A DNA stretch of 64,000 nt from Chrysomallon squamiferum (lineage: Eukaryota > Mollusca > Gastropoda > Neomphalida > Peltospiridae): NCBI GenBank assembly GCA_012295275.1, contig CM022667.1:17565245-17629244 (forward strand), written 5' to 3'. Of this stretch, positions 26,786-41,700 are shown one piece after another. The stretch's first letter is position 1. Each line of letters starts with the position of its first letter. Both the position numbers and the translations under genes were made by a program. The notes under the pieces were generated by a model, which was not told the origin of the DNA, did no database searches, and worked only from the letters and a program-made list of their open reading frames with translations.

Positions 26786-29606
26786 ATGAGCGTTGTCATA
26801 GGTAAGTTGATATAAATAATTTTCAGAAAGAGCAAATTTTGCTCCATGCTGATGCAATATATTTATTATGCCAAAACTAATAAAATATAAGGGTCCAACT
26901 GGGCGGTATCCAAGGACTAAACAACGTAGGTTAGGAACGGACGTAATTTTCTTGATGTCACGTTGATTTTACCTGTTAATTCTCTGTTATTATTAATAAT
27001 ATCACTACAGTAAAATCCGACACAATTTGCAACTATATTTATTATTATTTAAACATCTTTGGCTTGTAAAACGTATTTATTAAATGTTAATTTTAAAGTA
27101 ATAATAATATGTGTATGTATGTATGTAGGTATGTACTACTGTGTGTGTGTGTGTGTGTGTGTGTTTGTTTTGAATATGAGAAATACACATGTTAAAATAT
27201 TAAAATAATAAAATATAATTGCAGGAGGAGGTTCAGGTTTTATTGGTCGACATCTTAGACGTCTGCTATTGAAAAATGGTTACAAGGTCACCTCAGTGTC
27301 AAGAGAGGCAGGACCCAATAAAATAACTTGGGTATTTAGAACACAACTATTTCTGAAAACTATGAACAAGAATTTCATATTAAATATTACTTGAATCAGT
27401 TTAAAATAAAAACAAGTATTTAACAATAGCCTAATCACAAATTCTGTTTTTTCACTGATCATCAACCTTTTCTAAGGATAAATAATCAGTATTTTTACGT
27501 CTTCCTGTTACAACATTTTGTCCATAACAATTTTAACATTAAAAATAACTCTTCTAAGACTGAGTAAATCATTAGAAAAAGTTCTTTATCCTCAATCTAT
27601 AATGGATTGTTGTATTATACTGCATGCATCGTTGTCATCATCATCACAGCTGTTTTACATTTATTTTAATCATAATTACTCTGTTGTCTTCAGAATGATG
27701 TAAAGGAAAATGGCCTTCCCGATGGCTGTACTGCAGTTGTTAGTTTGGCAGGAGAAAATATTCTTAACCCGAAGAAAAAGTAAGATAAATTCAACTAAAC
27801 CCATACCCATACCTATATCCCACATGCACTCATTCCCCCCACATACATCATCCATACCCACATAAACATAAATGTATATGTGCTTAAAATAAAATTAGAG
27901 ATCTGTGTAAATCATGGTGTATAAATTATATGTTTTTATTTATCTATATGTCTCCTATAATTTTGCCATTAAATGATCTTGGATGATTTAACAATAGCAA
28001 ATTATGACAATAAATTACGTTAATATTATATATGAAAACTTCTTTTGATAGATGGAATGATGAGTTTAAGGAAACTGTCAGAAAAAGTCGAATTGACACA
28101 ACCAAGATGCTGGCATCTGCCATTGTTAACTTGAATAAACCTCCAAAAGTGTTTATTTCCATGTCTGGTGTTTGTAAGTTATTATTTTTTAATTACAAGA
28201 ATAAATAACAAATAAAATTACTCTTAGTTACATTTTTACAAGAAATCTGAATAATTTGTCTTTCAGAATAAAAGTTATAGATTAGAACAATTTTTAAAAC
28301 ACAATACTTTTTTTTTTCACTTTTATTATTCATTATTTATGTTGATTATTATTCCAATAGTAGATTCAACAACAAGTTGAAATCTATGACAAAAGAAAGC
28401 TAAAATATTTACAGATAGAGAGAATAAAATTGAATGGTGGTTCAAATTTAATTGAAGAATAAAAAACTCGGACTGAAAAGTAAATTACTCATAAACCCAA
28501 AAAGCTTTAAAAAACCCCAACATATATATAATGTACTATAGAGACTTAGAATTTTTTTTATTATTAAAACGAAAAGAGAGAAACATAATATAAAATTTTA
28601 TTTAAAAAATAATAATAATAATGTAATAAGTCTACTAAAAACATATTTAGGTTAAAAAGAAAAAAAGTTATAATAATAATAATAATAATAAGAATAAAAA
28701 CATATTTAGAAAATGATAATAAGGTAATAAGTCTTCTGCAAGAACCTTACAAAAAAAAAAATTAAAAAATAATACATTATATATATTATATTATTTTTTT
28801 TTTTATATTATATATAAAATCAATATATATATATATATATTATTGTATTGTGTTTAGCATACTATAAGCCCAGCCCCACAGAAGAGTATACAGAAGAGAG
28901 TCCAGGAGGAAATTATGATTTTCTGTCGACACTGACAGTTGACTGGGAAAATGCTGCCAAGCTTCCAGAATCTTCTGATGTTCGACAAGTTGTTGTAAGA
29001 TCAGGTATGTAAATTAAATATAAATGAGAAATACTATTTTTATTTATTTAGCTTTTTTTGTTATTTATTTTCTTTTTTAAATAAGTGATTTTATAAGTGT
29101 CCTGATTATTTTTTTTTTAATTTTACAAAATGATTATAAATAAATATTAATTGATTTATTTATTTTCTTTAGGTGTGGTTTTGGGACGAGATGGGGGAAT
29201 GATAAAACAGATCTATTTGCCTTTCTTTCTGGGTCTAGGTGGGAAAATTGGTTCAGGTTCACAATGGTTTCCATGGATACATGTCTCTGACATCAGCAGA
29301 ATCTTTGTCCATGCCATAATGCATGATAATGTCACTGGCATTCTTAATGGTGTTGCTCCACAACCAGCCACCAACCTGGATTTCACAAAAGCATTTGGTA
29401 ATGCTGTCTGGCGACCTACATTATTTCCTGTTCCAGGATTTGTGATGAGCTACATGCTTGGGGAAGAGAGAGCCAAGGTCATACTAGAGGGGCAGAAGGT
29501 CACACCGAAAAGGACCCTAGAATCAGGCTACAAATACTTGCATCCAAATCTGACACAAGCCTGCCAGGCATGCAGCCATCTTGTTTATGGTGATCATCTC
29601 AGATAG
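26786..29606 (+). CDS. SDR39U1: Epimerase family protein SDR39U1
   Basis: This is a complete coding region of 6 exons: 26786-26801, 27225-27331, 27694-27779, 28052-28173, 28858-29004 and 29173-29606. It encodes 303 aa (human about 293). The family is an atypical short-chain dehydrogenase/reductase related to bacterial YfcH/SulA-like epimerases; its substrate is not established. Seen here: the N-terminal Rossmann NAD(P)-binding motif GGGSGFIGRHL (residues 6-16), NLAGENILNP-like SLAGENILNP, the SGVSYYKP segment, ESPGGNYDFLS, VVVRSGVVLGRDGG, the FPWIHVSDI segment, VTGILNGVAPQPATN and the C-terminal EGQKVTPKRTL, all collinear with the human protein. The first coding exon is only 16 bases, so the glycine motif is split by intron 1. 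All phases agree. AATAAA at 30312-30317 is a plausible poly(A) signal. Confidence 0.95.
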
Positions 29607-32600
29607 AGGATTTAAAATTATACAACTTATTTTTGTCATTTCTTTCAATGGCTAAATGGTATATATATTATATCATGAGTTTCAAACATTTCTAGAAAAA
29701 TGTTTAGTTTTATGTGATATTTATAAACACAAATAATACAGTCAGGTACACAACATGCATGTACACACACACACACACAGACACAAACACACATCAATTT
29801 TCAATAACTTATTATTCCTCCTTAAGCAGTTTACCAAATGATAACTACTAAACATGATTTACTACTTTTTATCACTAAACCAGAAATCTAACAGTGTTAA
29901 TATATAATCAAAGTGGAAATGAAATCCAGATTATTAAAGATTGTTTATGTTGGTTAAAGCTATAGCTTAGAGCAGTGTTGTGTTGAAATAAGTTTTAGTG
30001 AAATGTAGTTTTATTTGTTTATTTTTACTGACAATTTGCAGCTGTAATTATGAAGGAATTTTTATTTCTCATTTATATTCTTTATGTTGACTGAAATTTG
30101 TATTTTAAAACGAAGCTCAAATGTATAGCAATTATTTATTGTTTTTACTTTTAGTGAAAATATGCACTAGTAATCAGGAGTAAATTTTTATTTCTTCTTC
30201 ACAAATTTGTATTATTAAAAGCAAAACGAGAGAAAAATGGCAGCAACCAAAATATTGTTTATAGTATTTTTAATTTAAATTGTTTATATATATACATTTA
30301 TTTTTGTTTCAAATAAAATAGTTCTAGATAAACATTATGTACAAAGTGAATTAATGTTTATTAATTTAATTTATAAATTATTAATTGTAACAAAGTTATG
30401 TGAAAAACCTGTATCAATAACTTGGCCTTTGACAAAAGTTTGTAAAACTTTGGTTAGACTGGGAAAAATAGCTGTGTATTCTAAGAGAAACATTCTAATA
30501 GTAGTCATTCTCAGTATAAAAATATGATGAAAAAAAAATGGGACAAAGTAACCTTTGTATTAATGAAAAAAGCATTATTTGTATATTTTGATACGTAACT
30601 GTTTTCTTACTGCTCTTAATCTACCTAACAATTGTATTAGTCTATATGTAAATATATATATATATATGTGTATGTGTGTCTGTATCTGTGTCTACACAAA
30701 CACATAAAGATGTTCAGTGATTTTTATTGACTAACAAAATGGCTTTAATTGTTAATAAAATAAATTTAAAACAATTGATAAGCTTTTTATTTTTCATCTT
30801 CAGTTAAGATGTGAGTTTAAACAATTATGTATATAAACAAATACAGATCACTAAAATAATTAATATAGATAATTCAAGTACAAAATATAAATGAAAAAAA
30901 AAAATGAATTGCCATCATTTATGAGGGATGACCCATTTTACTATCATTAACAAATACTGGAAATGAACAGAACAATGATTGTTTACTCAAAATATCTTTA
31001 AGTTACTTTATCCCATCACCTTGGCACTTTTAGAGAAACCAAATCAAAATAATCAGTAATTATTTTTTTTTTTATATATTTTTTTTTAAAATCAATTTTG
31101 TAATCATCATTTTATATGTGTGGGTTACAAAAAATCCTTTATAAATCTTAGGTAGACTGAATAACAATGACTAAATGAGAAGTATCCATAAAACAAAAAG
31201 CACTGACAAAATTAACAGGCAAGGGTCAAATGCTTTTTTAAAAACAGACTTCTCCAATTTTTGTGCGATATTGGAATGTATGTTAAAACTAAGTCATGGG
31301 AATGTGGCAACAGTTTTTGACTTGTTAGGTCACATCAGATCAAATTTAAAAAAAAAAAAAAAAAAAAGTGCTACCAAAACATGCTACTCAGTGGTGATCA
31401 TTCAGTTTGCAGTGTTAACAATGTTTTAATATCAACGATTATTACTCATTGCAATTTTATAAGTCATGAAAAATATAAAAAAATAAATAAATTGGTCAGT
31501 TATACTTGCATATATGGAGTACAAACTGAAACTGGATATAATCAGATGTACTTACATGGTAAAAATGCCCGTCTTGTCAGTTGCAAAAAATATACATAGC
31601 GTGTATATGTTTGTGTGCATACAATGCTACCAACTCATGGATTTGTCAAGTTTTATATTCACTTCAGAACAGCACATGACAAGCTATAACTCATGTGGGG
31701 TAGTTGTTGGAAAGGGTAAAACTTGATGTGCTTGTTTAGATGCTACTGAAACTTGAATTATGGAGAGCAATTATTTTCTGATAAAATGTGGGAGAAAATT
31801 CTGCATGCTATGAAAATATTAAGTTTATTGCTACCTTTACTATCAGAGACAAAAATAATACTTCTTAAATAATAATAATAAGAAGAAGAAATAAAGAAAT
31901 AAAATAAAACTAAACCTACAATTTTTAACTGGTTAATTTTGAGAAATTTATACCTCCCATAAATTTTCTTCTTTAAAAATAACACAATCCAAGTCAATTT
32001 CAATTTGGACATGTTTTTATTAGACAGGCTTTGCCTATCTCCGACATTATAACCACAGATAATTGTTTAGCAACAAACAATCACAATACACAGAAAGGAA
32101 AAAGAAAAAACCCAGCACAGCCCAGTTTTCTGGACGGTACCAGAGTGACAAATAGCTTTTATTTATTATTATTTTCACTCTTATCAGAGATTAAATATAC
32201 ACAAACAGTAGTATATACAAGCACGAATCACAGCATTAACTGTCAACTGGGTGCGTGCATGTGTGTGTGCTTGTGTTTATATATATATATATATACACAC
32301 ACACACATACATAGACATTTAATAAACAACTTACAAAACTTTCTTATGTAATTATTTCATTTTAAATGTTTTAAAGTTATTATTATTTTTTTTTAATTTT
32401 ATTTATTAATTAAGGATTTACCATGTTAAATATTTTTGTAACAAATTTTAAACAAGTGGCAAAGACTTGAAGTCAAAATTATACACTATAGTATAACATT
32501 TAACTTAGCAGGCCTTTAGAAGAAAAAAAGTATAAATACTAAATAAATATTAATAATAATACTCAAGGAAGAAAAAAGAAAAGGTAGAAGAAAAGTAAAA

Positions 32601-34869
32601 CCAGAAGACATACAGCATATTAGAAATATAGGGGAAGGGCAGGCAAACCAGTTAAATAAATATTAAATAAATTAAGAACAAAACAAATGAGTTTAAATTT
32701 TTTTTTTTTTTTTTTTAAATAAAAGAAATATTTGACCTGAAATCACTATTATCTATTTTTAAAAAACCCATAGGAATGGAATATTTTACGATTTGAAAAC
32801 AAAAATAGGTCCAGCCTTTTTTTTATATAAAAACAAGAAGAAAGGTGGAACAAAAAACTTAATTAAAGTGAAAGAAAGAAGAAGAAAAAAAACTGGTCTT
32901 TATTACCTATTAATTTATTAATGCAAAAAAATAAAAAAAAAAAAAAAAAAAAAAATAAATAAAAAAATAAAAAAATGTTGCTAATAAGCAGTATAGTAAT
33001 TTATTAATAATGCCTAATGATATCATGATTATAAAAGGTGGGTTGTGGGTATTCTTGAAAGTGAACAATGCATGGGTGGAGTGCAGTAAGCTGAAGGATG
33101 ACAATGATCAAGCTGTCAAAAAAAAAATGAACTAATATAATAAACTGGTATTTTATTTTTAATACTCTCAAACATGAAGAAATGAATTAAGTAAAATAAA
33201 ATATATGTAATAAAAACAAACACCAGAAAATCTAATAAGAGATTTTCTGATGTTCAAATATGTGTATAAAGTCAAATAACAGGTTTCTTAAAGTCTGAAT
33301 ATAAAGTTTTAAGTGGTTTACTTCAAGAATGACATTTAATTTGTAGATGTACACATATGCACAACAATTTAAAAATCAAGATTTTTGTTTTTAAACAAAT
33401 TATACAACATAAAATGTACTAAGCACAAAATAGTGTGAATATTTTTTGTTTGATTAATCCATGTATACAACATAAACAATGTTATAAAAAGACTTTTTTT
33501 TTTGCTTATGAAAAGTCAACAAAACAATTACAAAAACAAACCAATATTAAACTCCCCATTTACTTAACATTTAATATTATCTCATAACAGATTAAATTTC
33601 TTTTATGTTTGATCCAACTTGCCACACTTTATATATATATATATATATATATATAAAACTAATATGTAGTGTTTCTGGTATAGGCTTAGTGGGCCAATTC
33701 TGACTTGTTAAATTATTGAGGAAAAATCGATTAACGTAAAAAATATACAAAATAAATTAAAATTAAGAATGAAAAAAAAATAATAATAATAATTTCTGAA
33801 CTAATTAATGTTTAAAATGTTCTACAGTTCTAAAGATAAAAATAACATATCATGATACTTGGTTAGCTCATATTAACTTTTACTACAAGTATCAGAAGTC
33901 TGTTTTGGCTACATTGAAGAAAAACATGAGAACACAGCTTAAAAGAATTAAGTATGAAGTAGATAGCAATATCTGTTACAAATTACATTAATTAAAAAGG
34001 AACAACCAACCACTACCTATGTTGTCAAAAAAACTTTCAGATAAAAAAAAAATATGTATATATATATTATTAAAATTTAATATTAACTTGTTTTTTAACC
34101 ATTTTTTATATATATATATATATATAACTAAAAGAAAATGTAAAAAAATAGAAAAACAAAAATATAAATAAAGAAAAATAAAATGTTAAGATGAAAAAGA
34201 GAAATAATAAAGTAAAAACGGTTTCAGATTGAGAGCAAAGCAAAAGAAGTAACAATAACTAAATATTGTTTACAAAAAATCTCAGATATGTAGATTAGGC
34301 AATAAACTAATACTAAACACAACACAACCCTTCATACAGATACATATACAACTATATTTATATATACACACATGTAGACATCCAGATGTATTTACAAAAG
34401 ACAACTATACAAAAACTAAAAAGGGAGAAAATTATTAATAATACAAAAGTAGTCTCAATGGAAAAACAAAAAATACACAAGAATGAAAATGCAACAAATT
34501 CAACAATATATTTTTGCCTTTCCTCCAAAATAAATTATGTATACAACCATTCATATCAGCAGGCACATAATGTGGCCCAATTTTATTAGTCGTGTTCATG
34601 CAGTCCTCTCAGGGGTTTTCTTAAATACAAATATATCCTACAATCACTATTAAATTACATTAAAATTTTCTTCACATCTTCAGAATATATATATTTCTCA
34701 TTTTCTCTTGGTCTAGATATATATTGCAACTTGTTTTTACATCGGCATTAACAAATACTGTCTTGAAATAATATATGTGAAAAATATAAAACAAAGTAAA
34801 TTATGTATCAGTAATACACAAAATAAAAAAAAAAGGTAAAGAAACAACAGAAAAATAAGATGGACACAG

Positions 34870-34904
<35 letters not shown>

Positions 34905-35772
34905 GGAAATAAATAAATAAGAAGGAAATAAATAAATAAAATGAAAGCAAAATGAATGAGAAGGAAAAAATAAAAGGATGTTAAGGCTATGGATATTATA
35001 CATTCTATTTAAATTTCTTCAGATGTTTATCACTCATTTTATTATAAAGTTATAATTTTATATAAACATATTCTAAGTACACGTTAATGCATGATTAATT
35101 ACAATAATATTTATCTGCTTAGAGATTCTAATTTATAAATGAATAAAATAAAAGGTTATTGTCAATTCACTTGAAACACATTTCACCAAAATTAACTTTG
35201 TATCATCAAAGCAAACACCAAATTACACAATACACAGTAATAACTAAAAACAGAAACTGCTGAATTAAGTTTATTTTTGTTTCTGCATAAACTCAGTCTT
35301 TTTAAAAACATTTCACCAAAATTTAAATTTTTAGAAGCAGACATTATTATTATTTTTATTATACATTAATGATGACTTTGAATAGTACTGCTAAGCTGTT
35401 TAAGAATGCCACTACATATAGCGAGGCAATGAGTTCCTTGGCAAATTGAAATGAATATTTCTTTCTCATCACAGAATAGTAATTTATAGCAAATAAAATA
35501 AAATTCTGTTTCAAAGTAGTATTCTTTTTCACCTGACTTTCCATAACAATTCATTCTACATTTCAAAACTATTTTCACTTCTCATCCACAATGGTAACAA
35601 ACTTTTGTTATTCAATTACAAAACCTAACTTTTGCCACTTCATTTTTTCAGAATTACAATAACTTTTCCATTTTACATATCTGCAGAACAGCTGTGTTAA
35701 TCCAGAGCCAAGAAACAGTGTTTGGTAAAGAAAGTTTTGAACATGGAAATTCTAGAAAAAAAACATTCAGTG
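29607..35772. other. Convergent intergenic region, low-complexity
   Basis: SDR39U1 (plus) and AP1G1 (minus) end towards each other, 6.2 kb apart. The region contains both 3' untranslated regions. Only the SDR39U1 signal at 30312-30317 is easy to propose. The rest is A/T-rich with (AAAT)n at about 34871-34932, (TA)n patches and poly-A tracts. Reading frames here (for example 34737-35003) translate these repeats. I see no gene. Confidence 0.6.
30312..30317 (+). terminator. Candidate SDR39U1 poly(A) signal
   Basis: A canonical AATAAA about 700 bases past the stop codon, on the sense strand. In such A-rich sequence chance matches are common, so confidence is modest. Confidence 0.35.
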
Positions 35773-38700
35773 CTATTGCCACAGTCCCTGAGGAAAATTG
35801 TTGACTTCTCCTACTTCTGTGATTGAGTTTCCACTTTGTGTGTAGGTCATCCGCAGTCGCATTCTGATGGCTTGCTGGGAAAAACAAAACAAAAAACAAA
35901 ACATAATAATAATAATAATAAATAAAATAAATAGGTAAATAAATAAATGTGTAGGAAAATTATTATGAAAGTAAAAATACTGATGACAATTAGGTTAGTT
36001 AGATTTTAGTCTTCTTTTTCATCATTGTTATATTTTTATTGAATTTTTATTTTTTATTTAACACAAAGAAAACCTAAAGAAGGTTACAAGTCGTTTATGA
36101 AATAAAATAAAAATTAAAAACTTAATATGAATTTATATTCTATTTTCAAAACTAAAAATAAATAACAAATAAACTCTGAAAAAAAATCTTTCATCTGAAA
36201 TCTGTTTAACAATATCATTTGTTAACCATTTTTCTCTATCCTCAACATAATCCAAATAAATTTAAATGAATTAAATCTTACCTTCATTGGATTGGAAATT
36301 TTGATAACTTGTTCTACAGACCCACTATTCATCGGAGGAATGACATTACCCGTTGGAGATTGCAGCTGAAGTTGGAATGACTAGTAACAGAATAAAGAAA
36401 ACATTTAGTAAAAAATGTTAAGAATAAATAATTAAAAAATTAAAATAAGAGAATCCTATTCTTAGCAACCTGTTCTATTCATTACTACATTTCACTTGTG
36501 AAATATTAAAATAAAATTACTACCTTTTCCCCATTAATGTTGTTATCCATTAAAAAAGGAGAAAAGATAGATAGCTACAAATGTGTTTGTGTACATATGT
36601 AATATTCTGAGAATACCCAACCAAAGTTGCCAGACCTAATTATGTGCTGTAGTCAAGAACCAAAGATGACACTTTATCTTCTGGATTAAGCAAGGATTAT
36701 TGGCAAAGCAACTAACTTCATTACCAGCCTTCCAAATTTCTTTATTAATATTTATGCAATCAAGGAGGCTTATGTTTGCTTACAATCTGGTAACTCGGCT
36801 AGGTAGACAAAAAATTATAGCATTACAATATAACTAAATAAAAATAAAACAAATCAATAAATTATAGATAATAATAATAAAGAAATATAAAAAAACAAAC
36901 CTTTGGAACGGCAGCTTGAAAAACAAAATCAGAAATAGGCAAAGTTGTGGAATTTGTTGCTTTCATGTTGATTATTGTGGCATCAAGTCTACCCTCGTCT
37001 CTCTCACAAGTGAACATTAGTAACAAACCATTCTTATTAAATGCTTCTATTGGTGCAAATGCTTAATCCAAAATATAATAATAACAATAACAACAACATA
37101 TAATAATGATAATGTGTAAAATAAAAAATTATTGAAATGTGAAAGGAATTTTTTTTAATGAAATGAATCAAATTATCTTCACTATTAATGAATTTACAAA
37201 ATGTTCTGTAAGTGAAGTATGCTATAAAAACAAAATAACTCTTTCCTAAACTACTAAGGATTGAGTAGTCATAAATACTCTTGATAAATTAACTGTATCA
37301 GCATTACAGTTAAAATTCACAATAATGTTCCTAATATAAAAGGTTAATGTTTTTTTAAAATGTACCAGACACTCTGAAATATGATTATACTTTAATAGAT
37401 CTCCAGCAGACAAAAAGAACAAACACTGGTGACAAACCTTTAGACACTCCATTCATTTGATTACTAACATCTCCAGAAGACTGAAGAAAACCATCTATAA
37501 GGTTGTTTGGTGCAAGTGGAACTTAAAAAAAAAAAAAAAATTAAATTAAATTAAAATATATATATAAAAAAAGAAAGAAATTTACAAACATTTCTGTAAA
37601 TCTAAATTTACATTACTCCTTAACAGTTTAAATCGTGAGTTTTTTTGTCTTTTCAAAATAAGAAAGGAATACATGTTTCTAGTCTGTTCTTGCCAATTAC
37701 CATTAAGTAATCAAAAAGGTATATAATCACAAACAAATAGGTAAAAGAACATAACTGATTTAACACAATCAACCCAACAGAAACAGAAATATCACCAAAA
37801 ATATTTAATTTTAGACTCCTTTAACAGACAAAGATAGAGAAACATTTCATTTATTTACAAACCACATTTAACAAGTCTGAAAGGTAAAGAGAATAACCAT
37901 TTTCAATTTTGCCCTCAAAATATTATAATAATAAAAAATATTTTTCTCAGAACATCTATTAAGTTTATCTAAAACCAGTAACAGGATTCTGAGATCATAA
38001 TGCAGTATTTTATTTCAGTGTCTAATGACTGCTTTATTTTACAACTTTGTGCAGACTAGTGTAAACATATTACCAGTGTTGTTTATTATTGGAACTGGGT
38101 CCAGATCTCCAAGTAAGTCTAGCAGATCTGCTGCACCACCTGTCTTCTTCTCTGGAATATTGTTCACTGGACTAGATGGACCATTGCCCAAAATATCTAA
38201 AATGTTGGCACTCTGAAAATACCCAAAGAGCAGAAACAGATAATTTACGGACAACTGATTATCAGCAATTTTCCACTCTTTCTTTTCTAAAGAAAGTCAG
38301 TCGTAGGTTTTAAGCAAAGAAATTAAAGAAGAAAAAATGTGGATTTTTTCTGAGACTTACTTCTGTTTGCTGTGGAAGAGCATTAACTTCAGGTTCTGTG
38401 TTACTTCCAATCAAGAGATCTTCATCAGGAACTTCTCCATTCTCCATCACATTCCTACACTTGCTGTGATCCAACAGAGGCATGTGTTCCAGTAGAGCTG
38501 ATCTGAAACATATAGAAGTATTATCTACATTACATAACTAGAAATAATTTTAAAATAAAACCTTTTAAAATAAACAAAACATAAAATATTATGAAGCAAA
38601 ACAGAGAGAAAAAAAGAAGAATAATACCTTCTTTTTTTTCGACTCCTTAAAATTTTAATACTACAAAGCTGCTTTATACAGTCATATCTACAAAGTAAAA

Positions 38701-41700
38701 TGTGTCATTTTTTTTTTTCAAAACTGTTTAAATTTCTGTAATAAATTTAAACAAATAACTAACAATTAAACAGCAAAAATGTTTTAACTGTTATTTATTC
38801 TGTTTTTCTTACCTCATGTTATCATAGTTATTGAAGAGACTTGTATACTCCACTGACCGCTGTTGTAATTCAACATTCGTACTGCTACCAAACATCTGAA
38901 CCACTCGCTGAATCAGCCTGCAGTAATTAAAACAAAAGTAATATTCAATATTGTTTTTATAATTGATCAAAGCAATAAGGTTGCATTATTAACTGATTTA
39001 AAGTTAATTTCTTTGCTGATTTTACCACAGTTAACTGCTTATCAGGAATACTCAATTATAACAAGTGTTTAATATACCTGAACAAAGTTTAATAGTATTT
39101 GCAAATTAACTTTTTCCATGTAAGTAAAATAATTATCATTAAAAAAATAATAGCTAATGAAACAATATAAAAACTTACAATTTTGAATGTGTGAACCTTG
39201 AACTTAATTTCATGACAGCAGTCATGGCATATTCCTTGGTTACTGGGATGGAGTTGTTGTTTGCTAGAATCTTCTCTAACAGCTTGATAATATCTTCCTC
39301 GGTAGCCTGGAAGCAAATTAATCACATTTATGGTAATGGAATTAATTAATTTTTTGATTTTTATAAAAGCTGTATTGTAAACACAGTGAAAATCTCTGAC
39401 TCACATCAAGAGGTGGTTCATCTTCCAGTGTTTCTGTAAACAAATCTTCTCCATATTCTCCTATACACCACGATGCAACCTGCACTAGTGGCTGCTGACT
39501 AATATCATTGACAATGGCTTTGTACAATTGTTGAGCAGTGTAACCATGCAAAGTCTTTGCCTCTGCTATCAGTTGAATAAGGATTGACACAACATCAGAT
39601 TTGAGATGGTTGCCAGCCTAAAAACAAAATATTAAGATTAAAAATATCCATCCCTTTTATTAAATCTGATTTTAACTCTCCTTCACTTTATCACATACTT
39701 ACAGTGACACACACATATATATACTCCCACAAAGACATTATTTTTAAATTTATTAAAAAGAAAAAGAAACAGCAACAACAAAAATGAAATTAGCTCTTGA
39801 TGGAAAGTTATTAATTACTCACCAAACATACCAGGAATTGCTTACTATCACAGAAAGTCTGCATATAATTATACATGCAGGATTTCATATCTAATACATG
39901 AAAACAAATAACTGATTAAAAAACTGTTAAGAAGAACTTACCATTGTCAAAACCTTCATTATTGTATCTATGTGCCATCTTTTATTTGGTGCATATCTGA
40001 AATATCATATACAAAATATTTCATAAAATTTAGTAAACATAACATCAAACTACATTTACAGTCCAATGAAATCGTTATTGGAAACCAGTTTTATAAAAGT
40101 TTGAAAAAATGCATAAATTAAACACATATAAAACTTGAAAAATTGTAAAAATAAAATCATACTTTGTTGCCGCCATTATGATGCTTGAACTGCAGTCAGA
40201 TTTGAACTCGACGTCACAAGTCTCAAGAAAATGAAGCAATTCTTTCATCATCCCTCGTACGTTGTTGGAATTGACTAAAGCAAATGAAAGCTCCATGGCT
40301 CGTCTGATAAAATAAAGAACAAGCATGTTGGAGCAGACAGTAATTTACTGCATCACAATTTTATCAGGAAATTTTAGATTTTACTGAAATTATATTTTCC
40401 AATAACATAATGTTGCTGGGCAAAAATACAGAAATGAAACTGTGTTTTCAATGGTTAATAACTAGTTTTCATGAGGAATAAAAGTAATTAGAAACCATAT
40501 AAATATATTTTGCTATTATCAGACAATTATAAATAATTTAATATGATGTACATCTTTTTTGCATTACAATAAGATAAAAGAAACCAAAAAAGAAAACAAA
40601 GAAAACAAAGAAAATCTTGAGTAACAGTAACATACTTTCTTATAGAAACATCAGGATCTTTGAGGCAGTCTACGATGGTTGTTCGATGTCTCTGAACAGC
40701 ATTGTAGTCAGCATGTACCACACGTAACAGCGTGTTCAAGGCAACATACCTGATAAATATTTCATTTCAGTATAGACAAAGCATTTTAAAAATATCTGGA
40801 AACAATAGTTATGAAAATGTTCCCTGCCAAGCAAAAGAGTTCCAACAAACTCTACTTACTTCTATTATTGAGACAGTAATTCAAGTATCCGAATTTAATA
40901 CATATATGGAAGAGGGAAAATGTAAGCAAATCCAAAACTAAAGGTTTTAATTTTAATTCAAATCAGTAATAACCAAAATAATAATAATGTCCTTTTCAAA
41001 CTGTCAAACAACATGGAATAAATTTAAAATATTCATACACACAAAAATTATAATTTGAAAAAAAAAGAGAGAAAACTTCTAGAACATAACCAGGTAAATA
41101 AAATGCTAAATCTTACCTAATATTTTTATCATTGTTTAAAAGAAATCTTCCTAAAATATTTACAGCTAGAACCTGAAAAAAAAAGGAAAAAGAAAAAAGA
41201 ATATACATATATGATTAAAATCTAGAAACACATTTAAATATCTAAAAACCACAATCAAGAAAAAAGAATATACATATGTAATTAAAATCTAGAAACACAT
41301 TTAAATATCTAAACACCACAATCTAACACTTTCAAAAACAAAAATTTATAAAATAAAAATAAAAATGAAGTAAATGTTTAAATAAGGATTTTTGTATGTC
41401 TAAATATTTATTAAGTATGAAACATTTTTTCTTTTTTTAACTGCTACATAATTAGTGTTACTATGTTAACAGTTTGTGTTTAAACACTTACCCGTAAGCC
41501 AGCTTCGGACTGGATGCCCATAATTGTAAGCACTATTTCATACAGGATAGCATGGCCAACATTTTTACTTGTGTCGGTGTTAGTGGCTACCTAGGAAAAA
41601 TATTAAAATTAAAATATTATCTTTAAAAATACTAAGCAGCATTAAAAAATTAAAAAATAAAATAATAACAACAAAAAAATATAACATAAAAATATTTAAT

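Noticed and set aside
34737-35003. Hydrophobic 88-codon minus-strand frame
   Set aside because: It arises from (AAAT)n read as Leu/Phe/Ile/Tyr; not a membrane protein.
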